A stretch of DNA of 64,000 bases from Panacibacter microcysteis (GTDB lineage Bacteria; Bacteroidota; Bacteroidia; Chitinophagales; Chitinophagaceae), in assembly GCF_015831355.1 (NCBI RefSeq), contig NZ_JADWYR010000002.1, positions 310,001-374,000 of the forward strand, given 5' to 3'. The translations under genes were made by a program, and so were the position numbers. This document shows positions 8,374 through 16,217 of this stretch, one piece after another (position 1 is the first letter of the stretch; each line of letters begins with the position of its first letter). Under the pieces are notes generated by a model that saw nothing but the letters and a program-made list of their open reading frames with translations, did not search any database and was not told the origin of the DNA.

Positions 8374-10299
8374 ATGAAGATTGTTGCCACTCTTTTTATA
8401 TGCCTGGCCTTATCCTTATGCCATACCAGGGCATGTGCCCGGGTAAAACTGCCACGTATTTTCAGGGATAGCATGATACTACAGCGCGATGCCAAAATTA
8501 ACATATGGGGTTGGGCGTCAAACGGTGAAAAGATATCGGTAAAATTCAACGGCAGGGTTTATAAAACAACAACGGGCAATAATGGAAAATGGATGTTGCA
8601 ACTGGCACCTGCACAAGCAGGCGGCCCTTACACGATGCAAATTGCCGGTAGCAACAAAATCATACTACGCGATATTTTGATCGGGGATGTATGGTTATGC
8701 GCCGGTCAGTCAAACATGGAGCACCAGATGAAACTTCATGCAGTTCGTTATGCCGCGGAAATTGCAACTGCAGACAATAAATATATACGCCAGTTTAAAG
8801 TGCCCAATACCGCTAACCTTCTTGCGGCGCAGCAGGATTTGAATGATGGCTATTGGAAATGGGCAGATTCCTCCAATGTAAAAGATTTTTCAGCGGTTGC
8901 ATATTTTTTTGCCAAAGCCTTGTATGAAAAATACAAGGTGCCAGTTGGCATCATCAATGCAAGCTGGGGTGGTATTCCCATCGAAGCAATGATGAGTGAA
9001 AAGTCATTGGAAGAGTTCCCGGGTATTTTGGGGACAGTGGAAAAAAACAAAGACACCATCTATGTTAACAATACAAACCGTAAAGCTTTTGAAATAATAC
9101 AGTCAACGCCAAAGCCGGTAGACAGAGGCATTACGGAAAAGTGGTATGAGCCGTCTTATATACCAAAAAACTGGCGTCAGATAGCTGTTCCCGGCTACTG
9201 GGAAGATCAGGGTATCAGGGATCTTGACGGAGCGCTATGGTTCAGGAAGGAAGTCGATCTTGATCATCCTGATTTTGCTCCGGCCAAAGTATTCCTCGGT
9301 AGAATTGTCGACGCGGATGAACTCTATATCAACGGCGTTAAAATAGGCGCTACCGGCTATATGTATCCCCAGCGCCGTTACCCTGTTCCGGCGGGCATAT
9401 TGAAAAAAGGTAAAAATCTTTTCGTTGTACGCATCACCAATAATTATGGCAAAGGCGGCTTCGTGCCAGACAAACCTTACCAGCTGATTGTAGGTAAAGA
9501 CACAGTTGACCTTACCGGGTATTGGCAATACAAGGTTGGTTATGTAAAACCAGCCAATACTTTGCCTGCACCCTTCACCATCGCAATGCAGAATCAACCC
9601 ACCGCCTTGTTTAATGCAATGATTGCTCCTTTAACTGGTTATAACGTTAAAGGATTTGCCTGGTACCAGGGCGAAAGCAATACAGGCAGGTCTGCTGAGT
9701 ATGCCTCCCTGCAAGCGGCGATGATTAGAGACTGGCGTAGTAAATGGGGCGATAATTCACTGCCGTTCCTCTTTGTGCAGTTGCCTGGCTTTATGGATTA
9801 TACATATTCTCCTGTGGAAAGTGGATGGGCTTTGTTCAGGGAAGCGCAGGCAGGATCCTTAACACTCCCAAACACGGCAATGGCAGTTACCATTGATTTG
9901 GGCGAATGGAACGATATTCACCCCGACAGGAAAAAAGAAGTTGGAGACAGGCTTGCACTGGCAGCACAAAAAATAGCATACGATGAAGCTATCGTTTTTA
10001 CCGGGCCCACCTTCGCTGCTCAAACAATTAGCGGCAATAAAATCATTGTATCATTCAACAATACGGGCAGCGGCCTTGCAACAAGTAATGGAGAGGCGTT
10101 AAGCGAATTCGCCATTGCAGGCGATGATAAAAAGTTTGTTTCGGCAAATGCTGTGATTGAAGGAAACCATGTTATTGTATCAATTGAAATAATCCAGCAT
10201 CCGAAATACGTGCGTTATGCCTGGGCCGATAATCCGCCCAACCCCAACCTCATCAACAAGGAAGGTCTTCCTGCCGCACCTTTTAGAACAGATCAGTAA
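8374..10299 (+). CDS. SASA-family O-acetylesterase with inserted sugar-binding-like domain
   Basis: 641 residues with an N-terminal signal peptide (cleavage near residues 20-22). The catalytic Ser113 lies in G-Q-S-N-M. The Asp/His side of the triad is N-D-I-H-P at residues 513-517. About residues 265-385 form an inserted jelly-roll with W-F-R-K-E-V and N-N-Y-G-K-G segments, like the sugar-binding domain of GH2 enzymes. This architecture is seen in SASA (sialate O-acetylesterase) proteins, including those described as xylan or xyloglucan acetylesterases. In this locus deacetylation of xylan or its oligosaccharides is the likely role; sialate is less likely. It closes the xylan cluster. Confidence 0.88.
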   Translation: MKIVATLFICLALSLCHTRACARVKLPRIFRDSMILQRDAKINIWGWASNGEKISVKFNGRVYKTTTGNNGKWMLQLAPAQAGGPYTMQIAGSNKIILRDILIGDVWLCAGQSNMEHQMKLHAVRYAAEIATADNKYIRQFKVPNTANLLAAQQDLNDGYWKWADSSNVKDFSAVAYFFAKALYEKYKVPVGIINASWGGIPIEAMMSEKSLEEFPGILGTVEKNKDTIYVNNTNRKAFEIIQSTPKPVDRGITEKWYEPSYIPKNWRQIAVPGYWEDQGIRDLDGALWFRKEVDLDHPDFAPAKVFLGRIVDADELYINGVKIGATGYMYPQRRYPVPAGILKKGKNLFVVRITNNYGKGGFVPDKPYQLIVGKDTVDLTGYWQYKVGYVKPANTLPAPFTIAMQNQPTALFNAMIAPLTGYNVKGFAWYQGESNTGRSAEYASLQAAMIRDWRSKWGDNSLPFLFVQLPGFMDYTYSPVESGWALFREAQAGSLTLPNTAMAVTIDLGEWNDIHPDRKKEVGDRLALAAQKIAYDEAIVFTGPTFAAQTISGNKIIVSFNNTGSGLATSNGEALSEFAIAGDDKKFVSANAVIEGNHVIVSIEIIQHPKYVRYAWADNPPNPNLINKEGLPAAPFRTDQ

Positions 10300-10400
10300 A
10301 TATTTGCAGACCACGAACAATTAGCTGGTCTCTCTCCAATCAAATGTTATGGGCTTTCATAAAACACAATAAGCTTTTTATAAAGATTACCCGTGAATTA

Positions 10401-10425
10401 TACAACTAATTAAAGGTTAGTTGTA
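10401..10425. promoter_or_regulatory. Perfect 9-bp inverted repeat in AT-rich gap
   Basis: TACAACTAA (10401-10409) and TTAGTTGTA (10417-10425) are separated by 7 bases. No T-run follows, so it does not look like a terminator. It could be an operator or chance in AT-rich DNA. The stretch 10300-10586 holds nothing else that I can recognise. Confidence 0.3.
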
Positions 10426-10586
10426 ATGAACAGGCTGATATAACACTGAAATTTACCATTGTACTTTTTTCGGACAACTCCTTCATATAAGTAGGATAAC
10501 ACCATTGTAGTAAACTGCGGTCTTTATGCATGCGCGTGTCAAAACCAGCAGGGTTATTATTTTATGAGCCAACCTAACTTTTTACT

Positions 10587-10814
10587 ATGTATAATGATAT
10601 AAGCAATTTTATTGACGAGTTAAAGACACCAGTCACCAATATAAATTTGTGTCTTGAGCTCTTGAAATCTTCAAAAGAGAACGACCATATCTTTCTTTGT
10701 TTGGAAATAATCAGTCGTAACATAAACAAATTAAATACATTGTCAGAGCAAAATATGAAAGAACTTATGATAAACAAAAGTTCTCAAACACCTGGGATAA
10801 CCAAAGGAGCGTAG
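10587..10814 (+). CDS. 75-residue protein resembling an isolated histidine-kinase DHp domain, phospho-His replaced by Asp
   Basis: The ATG at 10587 opens a 75-residue frame. Residues 5-30 read like helix 1 of a HisKA (DHp) domain, with the typical E-L-K-T-P-V-T-N-I-N-L segment. In kinases the residue before E-L-K-T-P is the phospho-accepting His; here it is Asp10. A second helix (about 34-60, with I-S-R-N-I-N-K-L) matches helix 2. There is no ATPase domain, membrane segment or signal peptide. It stands alone: the nearest genes start 483 bp downstream and end 287 bp upstream. It could be a kinase-binding antagonist, a remnant of a kinase, or chance; homologues would decide. I infer no specific function. 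Confidence 0.55.
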   Translation: MYNDISNFIDELKTPVTNINLCLELLKSSKENDHIFLCLEIISRNINKLNTLSEQNMKELMINKSSQTPGITKGA

Positions 10815-11297
10815 TGTATAGATTCTTTATTCAATAAAGATTTTCATTAGCACATAATATTATGAATGTTTAAGATGCCATCAGTGAAATGCTTATTAAT
10901 CTCTACAACTACACTTTCTTTCAGCAAATATTTGCTGCGCATAGTAAAATTAATTACCCGTTTTAAAAACACTTTCGTGTTTCATAGTCAACCTGTCGGT
11001 ATTGTTTTTTTGTTCCTCTCCGGCTTTTAAAAGCTGGTAACGTCCATATAATTGCAAAATTTTCCATTATCCACGGCAGTTTATCTTTTGTTGGCATGAA
11101 TTTAAAGCATGTTTAGATCGGTATACACGTAAAATACATAAGCCTGTATCTAAAACATAGCGATACGTTTCCATATTTACTTTCTATTTTGTTAGCAGTA
11201 ATATCATAATTCAGCTTCTTCCTTGTCTTTTTTTTGATATCCGTTAGCCTGTATATGAAGTGTAGTCCGGCATTTTTTATCTTTTAAATTACAATGA
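10815..11297. other. AT-rich intergenic stretch, no gene seen
   Basis: This 483-bp stretch has frequent stops in all frames and no repeat copy, tRNA or clear terminator. It probably carries the promoter of the glycosyltransferase operon starting at 11298, but I see no exact TAnnTTTG box. Confidence 0.5.
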
Positions 11298-12434
11298 ATG
11301 GATTTAGTTTGTTTTTCCCATTTAAGATGGAATTTCGTTTACCAGCGTCCTCAACATTTATTAACCCGTTTTGCCAACTACTATCGTGTATTTTATGTAG
11401 AGGAATATATTTACAGCGATGGGGAAGATGGCTACTCGTTATCTGTTAACAGCGATAATGTAAATGTCATAATCCCGCATTTAAAAAGTGGGGACATTGA
11501 AAATGTTGATATCAATGAACGGATTGCCAATATAATTTGTCAGCTGTTTAAAGCTGAACAGATTGAGGATTATTTGTTTTGGTATTATACGCCTATGGCA
11601 GTACTGTATTCACGCCGGTTTAATCCTTCCTTAATTGTATATGACTGTATGGATGAACTCTCTGCCTTCAGCTTCGCTCCGGCAAGTTTAAAAGACGCAG
11701 AGCAGGAACTGTTCCTAAAGGCAGACGTCGTTTTTACGGGTGGTGTAAGTTTATACAACGCCAAAAAAGCTAAGCATCCAAAAGTGTTTTGTTTCCCCAG
11801 CAGTATTGATAAGGAGCATTTTTCAAAAGCGCGTAATAACCATAACCAGCCTGATGATCAAATGTCTATACCACATCCGAGATTTGGCTTTTTCGGTGTT
11901 ATTGACGAGCGCTTCGATATTGATCTGATCAGAGACGTATCCGCAATAAAGCCCGATTGGCATTTCATAATTCTCGGACCGGTGGTAAAGATCGATCCCG
12001 CTACTTTGCCGATCAAAGAAAACATTCATTACCTCGGCAGCAAAAACTATGAAGAATTGCCCCTGTACATTAGCGGTTGGGATGTGGCAATGATTCCGTT
12101 TGCTATCAATGCATCAACAAAATTTATCAGTCCCACAAAAACACCGGAATATTTAGCGGCGGGCGTACCCGTTATATCTACTGCTATTCAGGATGTGGTT
12201 GACCCATATGGCCTCAACAAAACAGTAAACATTATACGCTCAGCAAAAGAATTCGTTGACAAAGCAACAGCAGTGTTGCACGAACCTTCAAGAGCAGAAT
12301 GGCTAAGCAAGGTCGATGTCTTCCTGAAAAACAACTCGTGGAATAACACCTGGCAGGAGATGAACGAGATCATCGACGAAGAACTTTTCGCAGCAAAAGC
12401 TAACCTCACAGACAAAACAAAACAATATGTTTGA
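11298..12434 (+). CDS. GT-B glycosyltransferase
   Basis: 378 residues, no signal peptide. The N-terminal W-N-F-V-Y-Q-R-P-Q-H-L motif and two Rossmann-like halves (second starting near H-P-R-F-G-F-F-G-V-I-D, residues 193-203) indicate a GT-B enzyme of the GT1/GT4 type. A C-terminal K-T-P-E-Y-L-A-A-G-V-P-V-I-S segment, typical of the nucleotide-sugar binding region, is present. Its stop codon lies inside the first codons of the UDP-galactopyranose mutase gene (8-base overlap), so the two are translationally coupled. Use of UDP-galactofuranose as donor is an inference from that coupling. Confidence 0.88.
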   Translation: MDLVCFSHLRWNFVYQRPQHLLTRFANYYRVFYVEEYIYSDGEDGYSLSVNSDNVNVIIPHLKSGDIENVDINERIANIICQLFKAEQIEDYLFWYYTPMAVLYSRRFNPSLIVYDCMDELSAFSFAPASLKDAEQELFLKADVVFTGGVSLYNAKKAKHPKVFCFPSSIDKEHFSKARNNHNQPDDQMSIPHPRFGFFGVIDERFDIDLIRDVSAIKPDWHFIILGPVVKIDPATLPIKENIHYLGSKNYEELPLYISGWDVAMIPFAINASTKFISPTKTPEYLAAGVPVISTAIQDVVDPYGLNKTVNIIRSAKEFVDKATAVLHEPSRAEWLSKVDVFLKNNSWNNTWQEMNEIIDEELFAAKANLTDKTKQYV

Positions 12435-13578
12435 TTTTTTGATCATTGGCGCCGGCTTCGCCGGCAGTGTATTGGCAGAGCGACTCGCTACAGTCGGCAA
12501 AAAGAAAGTGTTGATAATTGATAAACGCAATCATATAGCCGGTAATACATTTGATTATTACAACACAGACGGTATCCTTGTACATAAATACGGTCCTCAT
12601 ATCTTTCATACAAACTCAAGGGATGTATATGATTACGTTGGTCAGTTTACCAAATGGCGCCCCTATGAGCACCATGTACTGGCCAGTGTAGATGGCCAAC
12701 TGGTTCCTGTTCCTATTAACCAGAATACCATAAACAAATTATATGGGCTCAATCTAACAGGAGAACAGATGGTCGATTTTTATAAAAAGCGTGCTGAAAA
12801 AACTGACGTGATCAAAACCTCTGAAGACGTTGTGGTAAATGCAGTAGGTCGCGAATTGTATGAAAAATTTTTTAAGGGGTACACAAATAAGCAGTGGGAT
12901 CTTGATCCTTCAGAACTTGATGCATCGGTTACTGCAAGAGTACCTACCCGCACCAACAAAGACGACCGGTATTTTACCGATACTTACCAGGCTATGCCTT
13001 TGCATGGTTATACCCAGTTGTTTACGAGAATGCTCGAGCATCCTAATATCAAGATTATGCTCAATACAGACTACGCAGATATTGCCGGCGTTATCCCGTA
13101 TAAATCACTGATCTACACTGGCCCCATCGACAGCTATTTTGATTATTGCTACGGGAAGCTTCCGTATCGCTCTATCGACTTTAAATTTGAAACGATAGAT
13201 ACAGAGAAGTTCCAATCATCTGGCACAATTAATTATCCCAATAGTCAGCCTTATACACGTATTACAGAGTTTAAATACCTCACAGGACAAATACACCCGA
13301 AAACAACATTGGTATACGAATATCCAAAAGCAGAAGGAGATCCTTATTATCCTATTCCGCAACCGGAAAACGCAGATGTATACAAGAAATACAAATTACT
13401 TGCATCTACTATTCCAAATACGTATTTCACGGGTCGCCTGGGTACATACAAGTATTATAACATGGACCAGGTCATTGCGCAATCACTCACGCTATTCAAA
13501 AAAATCATGAGTGAAAAGAATGTGAATCACCTGAATGGGCATGTTGTTCCTTTTGCACACACAAACGGAATAGGATAA
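12427..13578 (+). CDS. glf: UDP-galactopyranose mutase
   Basis: 383 residues. The N-terminal FAD-binding motif G-A-G-F-A-G (8-13), the N-H-I-A-G-N-T segment near residue 35 and K-Y-G-P-H-I-F-H-T (about 54-62) are diagnostic of UDP-galactopyranose mutase. The C-terminal F-T-G-R-L-G-T-Y-K-Y-Y-N-M-D motif is also characteristic. It interconverts UDP-galactopyranose and UDP-galactofuranose using reduced FAD. It overlaps the upstream glycosyltransferase gene by 8 bases and is followed 38 bp later by a GH-A enzyme gene, making a three-gene cassette. Confidence 0.95.
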   Translation: MFDFLIIGAGFAGSVLAERLATVGKKKVLIIDKRNHIAGNTFDYYNTDGILVHKYGPHIFHTNSRDVYDYVGQFTKWRPYEHHVLASVDGQLVPVPINQNTINKLYGLNLTGEQMVDFYKKRAEKTDVIKTSEDVVVNAVGRELYEKFFKGYTNKQWDLDPSELDASVTARVPTRTNKDDRYFTDTYQAMPLHGYTQLFTRMLEHPNIKIMLNTDYADIAGVIPYKSLIYTGPIDSYFDYCYGKLPYRSIDFKFETIDTEKFQSSGTINYPNSQPYTRITEFKYLTGQIHPKTTLVYEYPKAEGDPYYPIPQPENADVYKKYKLLASTIPNTYFTGRLGTYKYYNMDQVIAQSLTLFKKIMSEKNVNHLNGHVVPFAHTNGIG

Positions 13579-13616
13579 GCTGCAACAGATATATTTCCTT
13601 TATGCAATCATAAATA

Positions 13617-14804
13617 ATGACTTCATATCCTGATCACGAAAATCCATTCAGATCTTTCTGGATGGCAGGTTTCGAGTGCACAGATAAATTAAACGCTTTT
13701 GGTAACCGTGTTGATTTTCTAAACCTCACAGGCCATCTAAACCTGCTTGGAGAAGATTACCGTATGCTCGAACAGTTCAACATTGCTACGGTAAGAGAAG
13801 GCATACGGTGGAGCCAGGTCGAGAAAAAGCCGTATAACTACGACTGGAGTGCTGTTGAAAAAATGATTATACACGCAAAGGCAAATAACATTCAATTGGT
13901 TTGGGATATCTGCCACTTTGGATTTCCCGACGATTTAACACCGCTGCACCCAATGTTTGAAAGACGCTTTGCTGCGCTCTGCAAAGCCTTTGCTGTTTTT
14001 TACCGATCTGTTGATGCTGAAAGTGTATTGATTGTTACACCCATTAATGAAGTAAGCTTCCTATCGTGGCTGGGTGGGGAAGTCTGCGGCACTTCGCCAT
14101 ATGGCAAAGGAATTGGCTGGCAGGTGAAATACAAATTAATGAAGGCATATATTGAAGGTATCGAAGCACTAAAAGAAATAGAACCGAATGTAAGAATACT
14201 GACCACTGAACCGCTTGTTAACATTGTTCCACCGTTGAATGCATCGCCTGAAACAGCCATGAACGCTGCAACACAGCACGAAGAACAGTTCCAGGTATTG
14301 GAAATGCTTTCAGGGCAGATGTGCCCGGAATTGCGCGGAAAACCCGAATATCTGGATATCATAGGGCTCAATTATTATTTTAATAATCAATGGGTACATG
14401 GCACAAATGAAATGCTATCCTGGACGGCAGCCAGCACCGATCCACGCTGGGCTTCATTAAGCAGTTTGTTTACACAGGTGCACGCAAGGTATAACCGGCC
14501 AATGCTCCTGTCCGAAACCAGTCACCCGGAAGAAAACCGCCCGTTATGGATCAGGAATATTACAAATGAATGCGCGCTGGCATTACAAAACGATATTCCG
14601 TTATGGGGCATATGCCTCTACCCGGTAATCGACCGCCCAGATTGGGATCATACCCATGTATGGCATCGGTCCGGTTTGTGGGATAATCCATGGCAGGGAC
14701 AAAAACATAGCCGCATCCTTAACCAGCCCTATGCAGAAGCATTACAAAAATCACAGGAGTATATCCGGGAATTCATAGCAGTAGAGCCAACGGTTACGTA
14801 TTGA
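13617..14804 (+). CDS. GH-A clan glycoside hydrolase-like protein (GH1-like)
   Basis: 395 residues, no signal peptide, so probably cytoplasmic. The TIM-barrel pattern fits clan GH-A: the probable acid/base Glu145 lies in T-P-I-N-E and the probable nucleophile Glu300 in L-L-S-E-T-S. The R-E-G-I-R-W-S motif (60-66) is typical of GH1-like proteins. It follows glf by 38 bp. A hydrolase encoded with a mutase and a glycosyltransferase may trim or recycle the same glycan, or act as a transglycosidase; this is inference. The exact GH family is uncertain. Confidence 0.8.
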   Translation: MTSYPDHENPFRSFWMAGFECTDKLNAFGNRVDFLNLTGHLNLLGEDYRMLEQFNIATVREGIRWSQVEKKPYNYDWSAVEKMIIHAKANNIQLVWDICHFGFPDDLTPLHPMFERRFAALCKAFAVFYRSVDAESVLIVTPINEVSFLSWLGGEVCGTSPYGKGIGWQVKYKLMKAYIEGIEALKEIEPNVRILTTEPLVNIVPPLNASPETAMNAATQHEEQFQVLEMLSGQMCPELRGKPEYLDIIGLNYYFNNQWVHGTNEMLSWTAASTDPRWASLSSLFTQVHARYNRPMLLSETSHPEENRPLWIRNITNECALALQNDIPLWGICLYPVIDRPDWDHTHVWHRSGLWDNPWQGQKHSRILNQPYAEALQKSQEYIREFIAVEPTVTY

Positions 14805-14916
14805 TGTAAACATCACTGCATCAGCAAGTGTAGCCTGTAGTTGTTTACCGGAATTATATGTTATTAAACCGTTCAGTATCGCGGTTTTTTTTTCTATGAA
14901 CCCGGCTGCAAACCAG

Positions 14917-14976
14917 GTGGCATCGCCTGTTGCGTCGCACTCTTGTACTGCTGAATCTTTATTCAGCCGGCGATGC
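14917..14976 (+). repeat. Interspersed repeat copy 4, best-structured copy
   Basis: The core GTTGCGTCGCACTCTTGTAC is at 14929-14948. Perfect outer arms GCATCGCC (14920-14927) and GGCGATGC (14969-14976) enclose the core plus a perfect inner hairpin GCTGAAT-CTTT-ATTCAGC (14950-14967). A CCCGGC box lies about 20 bases upstream (14901-14906). About 20 related copies occur in the window, all intergenic. Subfamily A has GTTGCGTCGCAC; subfamily B has GTTGTGTCACTCAC. Confidence 0.9.
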
Positions 14977-15095
14977 GTATACGCTCAGCTTGTACGCAAT
15001 TTTAAAACACTTTTTAACAACGAAATCTATTAACCGGCAATTAACTGAACCGATGCGGAATGTATTCGGTACATTTAGAGACGGAAACAACAAGC

Positions 15096-15656
15096 GTGAA
15101 GATTGTTATCAAAAATATGGTGAGCTTACGTTGCAAAATGGTTGTACAGACTTGTTGTGATCAGTTGAAATTGTCGTGTAAGCAAATAGATTTAGGCGAA
15201 GTGGAATTTCTCGAAGCATTGTCCCCGCAGCAACTGGAAGAACTTAAAGCATGCTTATCGAAATATGGCCTTCGTTTAATGGATGACCGCCGGTCAATGC
15301 TGGTAGAGCAGATAAAAGCAGTAGTGATAGAAATGGTACACTACCTGGATGAACTGCCAGACGTGAAGTATTCAGTTTACATCAGTGAAAAGCTGGGCAA
15401 AAATTATACTTACCTGGCAAATCTTTTTTCCGAAGTAAAAGGCATTACACTCGAGCATTATATAATCTTACATAAGATCGAGAAGATCAAAGAGCTGATG
15501 CTGTATGATGAACTTTCGTTAAGCGAGATAGCCTACAAGCTCGATTACAGCAGTCCCGCACATCTTAGCAATCAATTCAAAAAAATTACAGGCCTTACAC
15601 CATCTTTTTTTAAGAAGTTAAAACAGAAAAGAAGCATGCCTTTGGAAGACCTGTGA
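15096..15656 (+). CDS. Short AraC-family transcriptional regulator with HMA-like N-terminus
   Basis: The C-terminal half (about residues 100-180) is an AraC/XylS HTH pair: Y-L-A-N-L-F-S-E-V-K-G then L-S-E-I-A-Y-K-L-D-Y-S-S-P-A-H-L-S-N-Q-F-K-K. The N-terminal K-I-V-I-K-N-M-V-x-x-x-C-K-M-V-V resembles the beta-strand and metal loop of HMA-like domains in a Bacteroidota AraC subgroup; where relatives usually have C-x-x-C, this one has S-L-R-C. I chose the GTG at 15096 because the family normally begins there; an ATG at 15060 adds 12 residues. The cupin gene 82 bp downstream, in the same direction, is a likely partner or target. The signal sensed is unknown. Confidence 0.85.
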   Translation: MKIVIKNMVSLRCKMVVQTCCDQLKLSCKQIDLGEVEFLEALSPQQLEELKACLSKYGLRLMDDRRSMLVEQIKAVVIEMVHYLDELPDVKYSVYISEKLGKNYTYLANLFSEVKGITLEHYIILHKIEKIKELMLYDELSLSEIAYKLDYSSPAHLSNQFKKITGLTPSFFKKLKQKRSMPLEDL

Positions 15657-15738
15657 ACACTGTATGTAATTTGTACTATTGTGCAAATAATTGCAGCTTA
15701 TAAAAGCCATCTTTATACCTTCTCAACGAATAGTATAT

Positions 15739-16164
15739 ATGAACAACAATGACAATACCGGCGACCCGAAACATAAACATACAAATGAGGACCGGCAGCA
15801 CCACGGTAATAAAAAATTTGACAACAGTTATAATGAACTGGAAAAAGGCAAACCCTACATTGTTGTGGAAATTGTGGAGTACATTCCGAATGCTGTTGTA
15901 AGCAAAACAATTATAAAGAAAGCATCCGGCAATATCACCGCCATGTCGTTCGCAACAGGTGAAGAACTGGAAGAAAAGATTTCTCCTTTTGACATATATG
16001 TGCAGGTAATAGACGGCACTGCAGAAGTTATGGTAAACAACAAAAAATTTGATCTCACGCTGGGTACCGGTTTTGTAATACCTGCAAATTCGGTACATCG
16101 GCTAAGTGCCAAACAACAGTTTAAAATGGTTTGCACAGTCATAAAAAGCGGTTATGATATGTAA
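15739..16164 (+). CDS. Small cupin-domain protein
   Basis: 141 residues from ATG 15739 (a TTG at 15691 is in frame but less likely). A hydrophilic N-terminus of about 45 residues precedes a single cupin barrel. Residues E-L-E-E-K-I-S-P-F-D and the second motif G-T-G-F-V-I-P-A-N-S-V-H-R are visible. The first metal-binding motif is weak: no H-x-H is seen, so metal binding is doubtful. It lies just downstream of the AraC gene and ends at a bidirectional terminator. The function is unknown. Confidence 0.82.
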   Translation: MNNNDNTGDPKHKHTNEDRQHHGNKKFDNSYNELEKGKPYIVVEIVEYIPNAVVSKTIIKKASGNITAMSFATGEELEEKISPFDIYVQVIDGTAEVMVNNKKFDLTLGTGFVIPANSVHRLSAKQQFKMVCTVIKSGYDM

Positions 16165-16181
16165 CGCTTTTCATCTTACAT

Positions 16182-16217
16182 AAAAAAAGGCTCACAATTT
16201 TGTGAGCCTTTTTTTAT
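16182..16217. terminator. Bidirectional terminator between cupin and desaturase genes
   Basis: A perfect 15-bp stem (16182-16196 with 16201-16215; GGCTCACA arm) with A-run and T-run serves both convergent genes. It overlaps the last codon of the desaturase. Confidence 0.9.

Noticed and set aside
10300-10345. Possible terminator after the acetylesterase gene (GACCA...TGGTC)
   Set aside because: The stem is short with a long loop and no T-run follows.
15676-16098. 140-residue frame antisense to the cupin gene
   Set aside because: Rich in Cys, Phe and Tyr as expected for the reverse strand of an AT-rich gene, with no motif; the sense strand has a recognisable cupin.
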